Of a stretch of DNA of 64,000 bases, positions 22,201 through 33,581 are shown piece by piece. Origin of the DNA: Phragmites australis (Eukaryota; Streptophyta; Magnoliopsida; Poales; Poaceae); contig NC_084922.1 in the NCBI RefSeq assembly GCF_958298935.1, positions 16,804,501-16,868,500 on the forward strand. The letters run 5' to 3'. The stretch's first letter is position 1. Each line of letters starts with the position of its first letter. The position numbers and the translations under genes were made by a program. The notes under the pieces were generated by a model. That model worked only from the letters and a program-made list of their open reading frames with translations. It was not told the DNA's origin and ran no database searches.

Positions 22201-23089
22201 GACTGAATTAATGGACGTACCTATTTGTAGTTTACTGGTCTCGTCTATTTAAATTTGTTTTACTTGCACTTTTGCTGACCCTTTTCCTCTGCTTCTGATC
22301 ATCTTACATTGAGCCTAGTGCTTCATCTGACATTTGCTTCTGTCACTTGTTCGTTGCTGCTGTGGCGAAAATGGTGAGAAGTGGTGGTACCAGGCTAAGA
22401 CCAGGGATATCAGAAGACATAATGGAAATGGTGGTGAGAAGTGGTGGTACCATTCTGCCTAGTATCCAACAAAGGAGTACCATGGAGTTGGGTGGCCATG
22501 TCCTTCAGGTGACTTCTGATTGCAAGTTAAATGAAAGATTGTGGAGCTTGATTGCACAAGAATTTGAAGTGCCAACTGAATCCTGTCAATAGGTTAGTCT
22601 CTGTTAGATGATTCTGGGACCCATATTGGTACTTCCTTCGAACTTGTTTTCTAAAATGGGCACATTGGTGACATCCATACTCCATATGCAGAGTAGCTTT
22701 TCCTTGCTATCTTTTTTTTCCTTTATAGGTTCTTTTTATAGGTAGTATACGAGGAATCTGTCTCCTTAATGGCTTAGGTGTAATGGAATGTTCTTTCGCG
22801 TCGGGATCTGTAATTACTTGATAAGGAGTATGGACTGCCCTCCATGTCAGAAGTCAGGGCAGTATTTTTTTTTTCAAAACTGGAAACATGTCATCTTACT
22901 GCTCCATAAAAGGATTATTTGTGCAAAAAAAAATTGATTATGTTAGTAGATTATGCTTTGCTGCATCGACACATGTCATTTCTTATCAGGAACTGTGCGT
23001 TAGGCACTGTAAAGAATTGTAAAGCTACGAATTCAGCAAACAATGGTTTGTGCAAAACTTTCATTTTGAAAGGCAGCATATTTTATCAT
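22201..23089. other. Unassigned host DNA with one small frame
   Basis: An 81-codon frame (22347-22592, plus) contains a duplicated MVRSGGT segment at codons 9-15 and 28-34. It matches no family I recognise, has no supporting neighbours and may be chance. The rest is AT-rich and unassigned. Confidence 0.3.
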
Positions 23090-23995
23090 CCAGTACCTTT
23101 TACAACCTATTTGGCGCACAGATTCAGCTTCAGCTATCTGGTTTAAAGCTGCAGCTAAATTGAACAGGTAAAGAAACTTAATAGGCTGACCCTTTGGGGC
23201 TGTGAATTGAAACCAGTGGGAGAGAGTTTCAAAGCTCAAAACCTGAGCCTTTTCATGGGAGAGAGATCCTCTGCATTACTGCACCGTCGTTGACATGTGA
23301 GATCGGATCCACGTGTCAGTAACTGTTACTGCACCGTATAGTACTGCAGAGGATGCATGTCCCTCTTCATGAGCTAGCTGGCTAGTGGGAGATGCTTTAG
23401 CGTGGCCAAATATTGGACCTTAGTATTTCATCTTTTTCCACAACTTTGACCTACATCTAACACCTATCCCTCCAACGATCACGGCCTTTCAGAACCATTC
23501 CAAGACATATACCGTTCAAAACTTCATACTGTAATTACCAGAACTGCTCGAAATTTGAGACATTTGTGAAGTGGTCTCTGGACTCTAACTAGGCACATAC
23601 AGGTGGTCTGAGCATCTCCTTGCAACAGAGGAAGGGCTAGCTTGCAGTAGAACTTCTCAGAAGAGAAGGAAAAAAGCTGAGCTAGCAGTAGAACTGTAGA
23701 CCGTGGGAGGAAGTGGAAGAGTGAACTCGCACATGAGAGTAGAGTACCTTGGATCGGATGATGGCCAAAACGGAGACGAGATGATCTGATCCTTGGCAGC
23801 CGTTTCTCCAGTCTCCAACACAACCAGAGAAGAGGCACTTGCGTGCGTCTGGATGGCTCCCCCGGTGCAGAGTTGCAATAAAAGTAGCCGTGCTTTGCAT
23901 CTGTCAATTCCTTTACTTTTCTACCATTTCTTCCATGGAACTTTTCAACGTTGGAGACTTGACAAATTCTAGTGGACCTATGGAAGTTACTGTTA

Positions 23996-24320
23996 GGCCA
24001 TCTCCAGCGATGACGAGAAATCCACCCATCACTGTGCTTCGTCCTTTTAGCGTTTCTTGCAGCTGTATGAAAAGCTATTTGCCATGTGCTACAGTGAAGC
24101 AGGCTTCGGTATATATCGGCAAATTTGCCGCTCGGTTTGAAGCCCCGTATCACTGTTTCGTGTATACGCGTGTGGGTTTGAGAGGAGGAGGAGAGAATGG
24201 AAGGTAGGAAATAGGTGGCTGTTGGAGATGAAAAAAATAAATAATACTATAATAATATTATAGGATGCTGTAATAGTATTATAGAATGTGAATTTTTAGA
24301 GTTTTTTTTTTAAGATGACC
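23996..24320. mobile_element. Tourist-like MITE with TTA target duplication
   Basis: Ends are GGCCATCTCC on the left and, reverse-complemented, GGTCATCTTA on the right. TTA flanks both sides (23993-23995 and 24321-24323). Copy B3 lacks the element and reads through the site (CTATGGTGGTTGCATTATATT), giving an empty-site comparison. The 3-bp TTA duplication and 325-bp size fit PIF/Harbinger-derived MITEs. Confidence 0.75.
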
Positions 24321-24452
24321 TTAGTAAGTGCATATAACTCACAGCCAATCCGCAGGTAAGGAGATTTGGTCAGATCCAATTACGGTCACAGTTCATTTTT
24401 ATCTCGTTTTTCCAAGCTTTCGACAGCATGCAGCTCTAGCATCATCCAGTTA

Positions 24453-24960
24453 GGGCCTGTTTGGTTGCCCGCATGCCCTCAGGCTGACTCGTATGAGTCA
24501 TACAGGCTGAGTTGAGACAGGCTGGGGAGATGCAGCAGAATCTGTTTGGTTGGCTGTATGTGCTCAGTCTGGCTGAGAAGAGATTGTGTTTGGTTGCCCG
24601 CATTAGTATATGTTGCATGAGATTGAAATAAAAAAACAAGTGTTAACATGATATTTATTTTGCATAAATACACTATATAGTACTTAATTTATCATATTAA
24701 AACTTAATCTAATTTAAAATGTACTAATATGAGCTAATATTTACTAATTATTCATCGTTAACGCTAATCTGCTGCATGTGGCTGGCCTGGCCCGGGAGAA
24801 ACGTTCATTCCGGCGTTTCCCGCCGGCCAGGCTGGGGAGGTGCAGACGCACGGACGAATGCAGGCTCGAGTGAAGATGCAGGCAACCAAACGGCAAGCGC
24901 CTGCACGCGCGGAGCTAGGCCGGCGTGCTGCTCCGCGCGTGCAGGCATCCAAACACGTCC
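24453..24960. mobile_element. MITE-like element with GGNCNTGTTTGG inverted ends
   Basis: The left end GGGCCTGTTTGGTTGCCCGC and right end, reverse-complemented, GGACGTGTTTGGATGCCTGC match at 16 of 20 bases. A further TTTGGTTGCC unit is repeated inside, with CAGGCTG repeats. There is no coding capacity. The left flank is TTA but the right flank is TGC, so the target duplication is not intact. It is absent from the parallel copy B3. Confidence 0.65.
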
Positions 24961-25914
24961 TGCGACAGAAACGAAAGGTTCAAAATCGTGTATTCTGTTA
25001 TGGGATCAAATGCTAAGGATAATAAACACTCGTAAGTTTGCAGCATATGGGATTTCAATACAAAATCTATGGGCGCCAGGGTTTTGAACCTCAAAGTGCC
25101 TTACTAGTTGAGATGCAACTTGGTTTGCATGTCGATTTCCTTACCCCCTGGCCCATCTTTCTTTTCTTTTTTGTTATGCACATTTGTGGAAATAAATTTC
25201 ACGTTCAGTGTTCGTTCTTTATAATATGCTTGCAGTAGTCGTATAATTATGATACTGTAAAGGACTGAGAGTACTTTTTATTGCCAATCTAATATTATTT
25301 GAAGTGGCTACTGGCTAACACTGATTGGAAAAATCTTTACTGAACACTTCTTATGGGATCTGCGGAGGAGCACTTGTCTTTATGTTGTTTGGGCGACGAG
25401 GTCTTTGATTTCTCACATGTTCGCATGCTACCATTGTTTACTTGGTCAAGTACTCAAGTCTCGAGATTTTGTCTAATCAGACTTGTTTTCTTTTTTTGGA
25501 AATATATTAGAGGAGACCCTTCTGTGAAATTGATGTGAAATGGCATCGAGTAAACTCGAACGCGGGCGAAGCGGGTGCAACAACGCGCACTTATCCACTG
25601 CGCTAGGTGCAACAACACGAGTGGTCGGGGAGTAAGGCTCACATACAGGACAGTAAATCACAATCTAACATTTTTTTTAGGAATCTAAATATCTTTGGAA
25701 GAATCTTTTTTTTTTAGGAATCGTTACAAGCATATGCAACTAAAAAAATGATCCTGAAAATGACGTGTCCTCTCATGAGACAGAAATATCATTGTATACA
25801 AAACAACTTGTAGAGCCGTCGTCCCTGTCTAGTACTCTAGTGGCATGGAAGCAATTGCTCAAACTAGTATTCTTCTGACCTCAAAAAAAAAAAAAAAAAA
25901 AAAACTAGCATTCT

Positions 25915-26165
25915 ACTCAAATTGAACTCTTCAAGGGCCTCTCTACAATCTAGGAATTGGAAAACACAGGAATAAGAAAAATGTTCCATTTCAATGCCTC
26001 GTGATACATAATTCTACATGATTTCAAGACATATAAATATGCTAATAAGTGCTGCGTTTAGATGTTCACAGCAAAATAGCATATACATTTTGAAGGAAGG
26101 AAGAGAGAGTGAGAAGAGAGAACAGAGGATGCATTGGAGTCCTAAAATATGAGGTCTGAGAAAAT
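25915..26165. repeat. Duplicated host segment, copy A1
   Basis: Shares ATTGAACTCTTCAAGG, AAATTCTACATGATTTCA-like and AGAGAGTG-rich blocks, in order, with copy A2 at 51640-51849. Together with B1, B2 and B3 it indicates an old tandem array of a B-A unit. No gene is seen. Confidence 0.55.
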
Positions 26166-26563
26166 TCTTTTGTTCCAGTGGCCCTTATAGGAAAATTCCA
26201 AGGATTGAAATCCTCTAAAACTCGTAATCCTACAATCCAAAGGGGGTCCTGGATCTATCTAGCACGGTTACCATTTACCGTTCCGCACAAGATGTCCCAA
26301 GTGTACCTGATGGACCTGAGAATTGTCGCCAGAGACAATTTGAACCAAACTTGTCTGGAGCTACCACAGCCTTCATCGTCTCATCCCCTTGATTGCGCAG
26401 TAAACACACTAAAAATGAACTGACAGTTTGCGCTGTTTTGGGAGACGAGGTTTGTGATTCATTGACTACTCCTCTGTCCTCACCACATATCGTCATCCAT
26501 CAATTGGTAAGTCTTGAGACTTTGTCTAATAGCGAGTCGACTCGAGAAAAGTCACGGAGTAAG
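26166..26563. repeat. Duplicated host segment, left part of copy B2
   Basis: The GACGAGGT...CTTGAGACTTTGTCTAAT block parallels 25395-25480 in B1, and the GCGAGTCGACT...GGAGTAAG end parallels 53518-53550 in B3. Element C is inserted exactly at GTAAG (26559-26563), and the segment resumes at 35274 with GTAAGGCTCACGC. B3 therefore shows the uninterrupted site. Confidence 0.6.
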
Positions 26564-28519
26564 TGTAATACCGAATTTTTGAGAGAAAAAGAAAAAGAGA
26601 TTTGACCAAAATTTTGACTTTTTGATCCGTTGCTCGTATGGACTATCGGAGACCGTGGTTGCGTTCATCTCGTCGAGACGAACCCATTTTGCTATGCATA
26701 TGTCCGTTTCGGGCACTTTGTGACCTGTAGTAAGCTCAATAAATTTAGACCGTTAGTTATTTTAAATAAAAAATAAAAAAGAAGATAAGTATTGGATGGA
26801 TCGGCCCTCAATCCGATCCATCCAGACACTTCTTGCGCTCACGTTTTCTTTCTCTCTCTCTCTCCTCGTTGTTGAGCACGCTGCTTGCCGAGCTCCTCGC
26901 GCCGTGCGCTGCCATTCGCCGCGCCGGCCGCTCGCTACCTCCGGTTGCCGCGCCCCGCACGACTTCGTCGCCTCCGCCTGACCGGCCCGCACCTCGCCGC
27001 TACGCTGCACGTCTGTGCCACCATCGCTACTGCTGCGTGCGCGCGCCGCTGCCGCGTGCCGCCGTGCACCTGCGAGCCGCCACCGCCTGCCGTGCAAGCC
27101 GGCCGCCTCGCTCTCTCTCTCTGTGTGTGTGTGTGCTGACCGAGAGACAGAGAGAGCAAGCAGCAGCCAGCCAGGAAGAAGAAAGGAGAAAAGAAAAGGA
27201 AAGAGAAAAGAAAAAAGGAGAGAGAAGAAAAAGAGAAAAGGAAAAAAAAAGGGGAAGAGAAAAAAAAAGGAGAAAAAGGGAAAAGTTGGAATTTTCGTAA
27301 TTTTGTCGGATTCGTCGTCAATACTTCAAAGGTGATTCCTCGGTAATTCCTAGATGTTTGTGGTTGGATTAAATCAAATCAATCAATTCTTGTCGTATCA
27401 TTTCATGTGATACAGTTTTCTATTCGGTTTTCCGAAATATAGGCGTATACGCAACGTTTTCGGACATAGGGTTGACGCTTCATATTTTATGTGTTTTAAA
27501 TGTGTTTTAGTGCTAATAATATACCTGTACAGGTGGTACTACTTCCGGACGTTCTTGATCGAAATCTCTTCGTCGCTTTTGGTAAAAGGCAAGTAACGTG
27601 GGGGTGTGATTCAGTACTATGTTTATATTCATGTCTTACTTCTTTTGCAAATAAAATTGAAGTATATGTTTTTTTAATTCATTCAAATCATGGATAATGT
27701 TGCATTTGATTATTTAAATCCATGCTTTTCTTATTGATTTGGATTGTACCTTTGTCTCCTTGAATCAGTTGTGGTTTTTATTACGAGTCATTCAAAAGGA
27801 AACTAAGAATTGACGTCAATTCACATGCATGCATATGCATTTATGCACTTCATATGGTGACAAAGGCCGATCACTGCCATCGTGCGTGATTCGTACCGGT
27901 ACATGGAGTTGCATGAGAAGTTGGCATCGTCCAGCTCTCAAATGGAGTTGCATCATGGCATTCATACATTTTTTTTTATATGATATCTGGAGAATACAGA
28001 ATTCTGGGAGTTGAATGCCATTTTTTTTTTGAGACCGGGTTGGAGTTTGTTGTTACTTTCTCGACAAATATTCTGAAATGACATTCTCTTTAAAACCATA
28101 TGTATTTTTGTCGTCGTGAGAAGAATGTTTTATTCCCTAATACTTTTGAATTGAGTGAGATGTGTTTATATTCATAGCTGTTACTTGCTGAGCTCGTCTC
28201 ACCCCCTGTTAAATCTTTTACAGGTATGTTTAGATGTTGACGTGCATTTTGGGGATGGATCTTGGTAGTTGCACACACTACCTCATCACAATATCGATAA
28301 CTCAACCGGTGTTTATAAGTTGTGTTTCTGGTGGTCTGTCGTTTGTTTGGTATGTTGTGGTAAGACACTGGTAGCGTCATGACGATTTCTATATATATGT
28401 TGGTTATATTATCTGCCTTTGATCTTTTTTGTGGTCAGTTATACCGCCCTATAAAGGAAATGCTGCCAAAATTTCCTATTTTCGTATAATTAGGCTTAGT
28501 TGTAAAGTAGGGTGTTACA
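26564..28519 (+). repeat. 5' LTR of element C
   Basis: Starts TGTAATACCGAATTTTTG and ends AGGGTGTTACA. It contains a CT-rich tract (about 26850-26870), a GC-rich stretch (26870-27110) and a long purine-rich AG tract (27160-27290). Arg/Lys/Glu-rich frames over these tracts are composition artefacts. Confidence 0.95.
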
Positions 28520-28522
28520 GCT

Positions 28523-28534
28523 TGGTATCAGAGC
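28523..28534 (+). promoter_or_regulatory. Primer binding site of element C (tRNA-Met)
   Basis: TGGTATCAGAGC follows the 5' LTR by three bases. It is the standard plant primer site complementary to the 3' end of initiator methionine tRNA. Confidence 0.95.
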
Positions 28535-28714
28535 CTAGGCTTTAGGTTCTAGGGTAAGAAGTTAATAACTTGACACACTTGCACATGTAGGATGGGAAAA
28601 GGGATTGCATATCTTTTCATATGCCTTGTTCCGCTATATTCCCTTTAGTTTATTTGTTTGAAGTATGTTTGCAGTTTAGTGCTTGTTTACTTATCCATTG
28701 TGGTGTTTGTAGCT

Positions 28715-30090
28715 ATGCCGCCAAAGGTGCGAGGTCATGGTCGAGGTAATGAGGTAGGTCGTAGTCGTGCAGCAGTCCCAGGTCATGGTGATGCGCAGTT
28801 ATCGATCGCTGAGGTTGAGTCCTCTCAACCAGGAAGTATCAGTCAAGCGGAGCTAATGACCACTATGAAGGAGATACAAGAAGAGCTAAGAGCTTTGAGG
28901 TAGGCTGTTCCAAATACTCCTGCTGCTACTAGAGCTGTGGCACGTGAGATACCTGAAGGGGGTGCTACTAGTGGGGTAACGCTCCGTGAATGGGTCAGTA
29001 TGAAATTGGACTCCTTTGATGGATCAGGGACTCCAATTCAGGCTGCAGATTGGCTTGCTTATATAGAAATGCAGCTGGATGCTTTTGATGTGTTGCCTCG
29101 AGACAAGGTTATATATGTGATACAGTTGATGAAGGGAGAAGCCCAGATCTGGTGGAGAGGTGTACAGTCAGCCAGGACTGTTGCCCATGGGGATCTTACA
29201 TGGTCTGAGTTTGTTAGGCAATTTGAGAGGAGATTTTATCCAGCTACTTTTCTGGATAAAATGCAAATTGACTTAAACAACTATACACAAGGTCAGAAAT
29301 CAGTGGCAGAGTATGAAGTGGGCTTTAATCAAATTGTGTGCTTTGTACCTCATGTAGCCCACGATGATGCAGAGAAGGCCAGGCGTTTCAGACAGGGTTT
29401 GAAGCCTTTTATCCGTCATGTTCTTGGTGCTTTTGTTGTTACATATTTTTTCTCTATGGTTAAACAAGCTTCTGGTGTTGAGTTGCAGCAATCTTATACT
29501 GATGATATTCGCAAGATGTTGGGAGCGGATCAGCATAAAGGACCAGAAGAGAAGAAGAGTCATTTTGGTGGTCCCATCCATAAGAAGTACAAGGGACAAC
29601 AACGTCACCAACCATACCGTGGTGGACCCTCTCAGATACATCCTCTAGGCACCAGTACCCAATTTCGTACAGTGGTTAAACCCGGCTTTGGTTTGGTGTG
29701 CTTCAAGTGTGGTGATTCACATATGCAGAGTGAATGTTCTTGGAAGGGGAACTGTTCAGTATGTGGTCGTCCAGGCCACAAGGATGTGGTGTGTCGCAGA
29801 AACTCGAACAGTCGTATCAGGTGGGAACCAGTATCTTCTTCTTCTGGGGTTTCTTTTTCATCTAAGGGATCAGCACATGTATTGGCTGCTACTCCTACTC
29901 CTACGGTCATTACTGGCCCGATAGCTCCGCCGATGCAGTATTATCATCCTTCTACAGTTCCCACTGGGCCTTACTGGTCACATCAGCCTATGATTCCTCA
30001 GGGAACTTCTACACCGACACTGCCGGTGATTGGGGCATCTTCTCCCCACACTGCAGGAACCTCTTCATCTCAGACACCTTCTGGGTTATA
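28715..30090 (+). pseudogene. gag: gag of element C
   Basis: The frame begins MPPKVRGHGRG and has one in-frame TAG at 28901-28903, where CAG would fit (ALR-stop-AV). After it the frame is open to 31900. The capsid-like gag domain ([15 protein letters not shown] to [10 protein letters not shown]) lies at about 29050-29420. A zinc knuckle [13 protein letters not shown] (29702-29740) is followed by a second Cys/His cluster [14 protein letters not shown]. It would form particles and bind element RNA. Confidence 0.9.
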
Positions 30091-32081
30091 TACTTTACCT
30101 AGTGCTGAGACCGGAGGTCACAATGACGTGGTGACAGGTATCTTACCCGTGGACTCCTTTGATGCACATGTTTTATTTGATTCTGGAGCTAGCTTTTCCT
30201 TTGTCTCGGTAGACTTCGTTAAACGAGCGAGACTATCAGTACAACAAATTGGGCAATCTGTTGTAGTTAACTCCCCCAGTGGTCTTATATCCAGTTCTTA
30301 TGTTTGCCCGGGGTGTGTTATAAATATTGGAGATGAGGAATTCACAGCTAACTTTGTGATGATCAATTTAGAGTTCTTCGATGTTATTCTTGGTATGGAC
30401 TGGCTTGCCCAATACCAAGCCATTATCTCTTGTTCTTTGAAAATCATCACCTTGCGAGCTCCATCAGGAGGGGAGATTACTTTCCAAGGGAAGTCCTTGC
30501 CATATGCACTTTCCATGTTGTGCAGGATCTTCCCTAACCGAAGGATGTGGAAATATGGTGCTCTTTGGTCATTGGTTGAAGGGCAGGATGTCACTCTACG
30601 TGTGGAAGATACTCCAGTAGTGTGTCGTTATCCTGATGTGTTCCCTAGTGAGCTTCCAGGATTACCTCCTGAACGAGGACCAGTCTTTCGTATTGAGTTG
30701 ATTCCAGGTACACAACCTATTTATAAGACTCCGTACCGAATGGCTCCAATGGAACAAATGGAATTGAAGAAGCAATTAGATGAACTCCTTGCTAAGGGAT
30801 TTATCAGACCAAGTACGTCACCTTGGGCTGCCCCTGTTTTATTTGTGGAAAAGAAAGATGGCACTAAAAGGCTTTGTGTGGATTATTGGGCGCTTAATCA
30901 AGTGACAATCAAAAACAAATATCCTCTACCTCGTATTGATGATCTTTTTGATCAGTTGAGGGGTGCTATGATATTTTCAAAGATTGATTTACAATCGGGT
31001 TATCATCAATTGCAAATCCGAGATGAGGATATTGAGAAGATAACTTTCAATAAAAGGTATGGGCATTTTGAATATGTGGTTGTGTCTTTTGGACTAACGA
31101 ATGCCCCTGCTGTTTTTATGGAAGCCATGAACCAGATGCTCCATGAATATCTGGATGTCTTTGTGGTGGTTTTCATCGATGACATATTGATTTATTCCAA
31201 GTCAAAAGAGGAACATGAGGTGCACCTCAGTTTAGTGTTGGAGGCTCTTCGAAAGAATAAATTCTATGCGAAGCTAAAGAAATGTGCCTTTTGGCTCGAA
31301 GAAGTAGGATTTCTTGGTCATGTTATTAATCAGCATGGTATTACTGTAGACCCAAAGAATGTTGCTGCAGTATTAGAATGGCAAAGACCGTCTAATGTGA
31401 CAGAGATTCGAAGTTTTCTTGGACTCGCTGGCTATTACCGGCGCTTTGTACAAGATTTCTCCATTATCGCAAAACCTATGACTAGACTTACTCAAAAGGG
31501 CGTTCCATTTGAATGGACTGATGAATGTGAGGTCAGTTTCCAAACCTTAAAGAATAAGTTGGTGAACACTCCTATTTTGGCTTTGCCCGAGAGTGGTAAG
31601 CGTTTCACAGTTTACACTGATGCTTCTCGAATCGGACTTGGCTGTGTGCTTATGCAAGAAGGTTGGGTAATTTCATATGCTTCCAGACAATTGAAAACTC
31701 ATGAACAGAATTATCCCACTCATGACTTAGAATTGGCTGTAGTGGTTTTTGCCTTGAAGAGTTGGAGGCATTACCTGTATGGTGAGTCATGTGATATTTT
31801 CACTGATCATAAGAGTCTCAAGTACATTTTCACTCAAAGAGATCTGAAGAGATCTGAATTTGAGACAGCGAAGATGGTTAGAATTAATCAAAGACTATGA
31901 TCTGATGATTCAGTATCATCCCGGAAATGCAAATGTGGTAGCTGACGCCCTTAGCAGCACAGGTGTACCTAAATCAATAATGTCCTTACATTCAGACTTG
32001 GATCGGATGGGGATATCTTTTTTGCTTTGCTGGCACTGTGCAGAAAGAAACTCAAATGATCATCTAATCTGCTATACCTGA
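30091..32081 (+). pseudogene. pol: Protease, RT and RNase H of element C
   Basis: In frame with gag. The protease has [12 protein letters not shown] near 30175. RT has [11 protein letters not shown] (near 30981) and [11 protein letters not shown], with the active site near 31180. RNase H begins [16 protein letters not shown] near 31610 and continues to the [11 protein letters not shown] motif. At 31839-31858 a 10-bp tandem duplication (AGATCTGAAG repeated) shifts the frame. The protein resumes in the next frame at [26 protein letters not shown], and a second shift follows near 32020. Confidence 0.9.
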
Positions 32082-32129
32082 ACGTGTACGTGAAGCTCAG
32101 CAGCATGATCGTCTTCTTTTAGAAGTTTG

Positions 32130-33500
32130 AAAGAGAATTTCAGCAGGAAAATCAAAAGAGTTTAGTGTGGATGAGCATTGTGCGATACGCTTTAGAGGAC
32201 GTCTTTGTGTACCTCAGAAGGTAGATGTGAAAATGGATATATTGAGAGAAGCTCACCGGACTTCTTATACTATTCATCCAGGTGAAACCAAAATGTATCG
32301 AGACCTAAAACAAAATTTTTGGTGGAAAAGGATGAAAGTGGATATTGCTAAGTATGTTGCAGCTTGTGGTGTCTGCCAACAAGTAAAGGCTGAGCATAAA
32401 AGACCTGCAGGATTAATGCAATCCTTAGAAATCCCAGAATGGAAATGGGAACATATCACTATGGACTTCGTTGTTGGGTTGCCTCATTCACCTCGAGGCA
32501 GAGATGCTATTTGGGTTATCGTGGATAGGCTTACCAAATCCGCACATTTCATCCCAATGAAGCACATGATTTGGCTCCCTTGTATATCAGGGAAATAGTG
32601 AGGTTGCATGGTGTGCCAAAATCGATCATTTCAGATCAGGATTCCTAATTTGTATCTCAGTTTTGGCAGAGTTTGCAAAGTGCCTTGGGCACAAAACTTT
32701 CTCTTAGCACAGCCTTCCACCCTCAGACGGATGGTCAGTCAGAACGGACTATTCAGACTTTGGAGGACATGCTTCGTGCTTGTGTCTTATCCTGGAAAGG
32801 CAATTGGGAAGATCATCTAGCCTTAGCAGAATTTGCTTATAATAATAGCTATCAAGCAAGTATCCGGATGGCTCCTTTTGAGGCCTTGTATGACCGAAGG
32901 TGTGTTTCCCCTTTATGTTGGGATTCTGTTGGAGAGAGATCACTACTTGGTCCAGATTTGGTTCAGCAAACATCGGAAAAGGTATACCAAATACGTCAGA
33001 ACCTGTTGGCTGCTCAAAGTCGACAGAAGAGCTATGCAGATATCCGAAGATGAGACCTAGAATTTACAGTTGGTGACTATATTCTTCTCAGAGTATCGCC
33101 AACCAAAGGTGTTGTGTGTTTTGGTATCTCTGGAAAGCTTAACCCGAGGTACATTGGCCCATTTCTAATCACAGCCCGAGTAGGCAGTTTGGCGTACCGT
33201 CTTGAATTACCAGACTCAATGAGTGGAGTACATAATGTCTTCCATGTTTCTATGCTAAGAAAATATCTGAGAGACCCTGAGCATAAAGTTGATGTTGAAT
33301 CAATCACGATAGAGAAAGATCTGACCGTAAAGTGTCACCCAGTACGCATTCTGGATTCCTCAGAGCAAGTTATGAGGAGGAGAACTATCAAGTTTGTGAG
33401 AGTCCTTTGGACAAATCAATCAGAACGAGAAGCAACTTGGGAACTTGAAGAACAAATGCGCAAGGAGTATCCTGAGCTCTTTGAGACTGGTGAGTCATAA
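32130..33500 (+). pseudogene. pol: Integrase with chromodomain of element C
   Basis: The HHCC zinc finger (HRTSYTIHPG...CGVCQQVK) lies at about 32250-32390, and the DDE core has MDFVVGLPHS near 32460 and [10 protein letters not shown] near 32730. A shift near 32570 changes frame; stops at about 32647 (CAA-to-TAA type) and 33051 (CGA-to-TGA type) interrupt it. The C-terminal GPFLI and HNVFHVSMLRKY motifs precede a chromodomain (about 33340-33480, ending WELEEQMRKEYPELF). Chromodomains in such integrases steer insertion towards particular chromatin. Confidence 0.88.
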
Positions 33501-33566
33501 GTTTTGAAATATTTTACCTCTATTCCATAGTTGCCATGGAAGCGGCAGAATTCGGGGACGAATTCC

Positions 33567-33581
33567 TTTAAGGGGGGAGAA
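33567..33581 (+). other. Polypurine tract of element C
   Basis: TTTAAGGGGGGAGAA lies immediately before the 3' LTR, the primer for plus-strand DNA synthesis. Confidence 0.9.

Larger units (their letters stand above)
23090..25870. repeat. Duplicated host segment, copy B1
   Basis: Blocks here align by eye, in order, with 52400-53660: the CAGCTTCAGCT block (23120), the GGCCAAATATTGGACC block (23404), the GAGAAGAGGC and GAGTTGCAATAAAAGTAGCC block (23829-23890), the TTATGGGATCAAAT block (25000), and the GGAGTAAGGCTCAC block (25629). No protein is conserved. Compared with copy B3 it is interrupted by two MITEs. On the minus strand a donor-like AAG|GTACTC at 23750-23742 is conserved in B3, so the segment may be a promoter plus 5' UTR exon. 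Confidence 0.6.

Noticed and set aside
22347..22592. Small 81-codon frame as a gene
   Set aside because: No recognised family, no splice or promoter context, and it lies in transposon-rich DNA; only mentioned under the region entry.
23524..24153. 209-residue minus-strand frame over copy B1
   Set aside because: It runs into the MITE at 23996-24320 and the parallel copy B3 does not conserve the frame.
26833..27335. Basic Arg/Lys/Glu-rich frames in the element C LTR
   Set aside because: Direct translation of CT-rich and AG-rich LTR tracts; the same frames recur at 33853-34404 in the other LTR.
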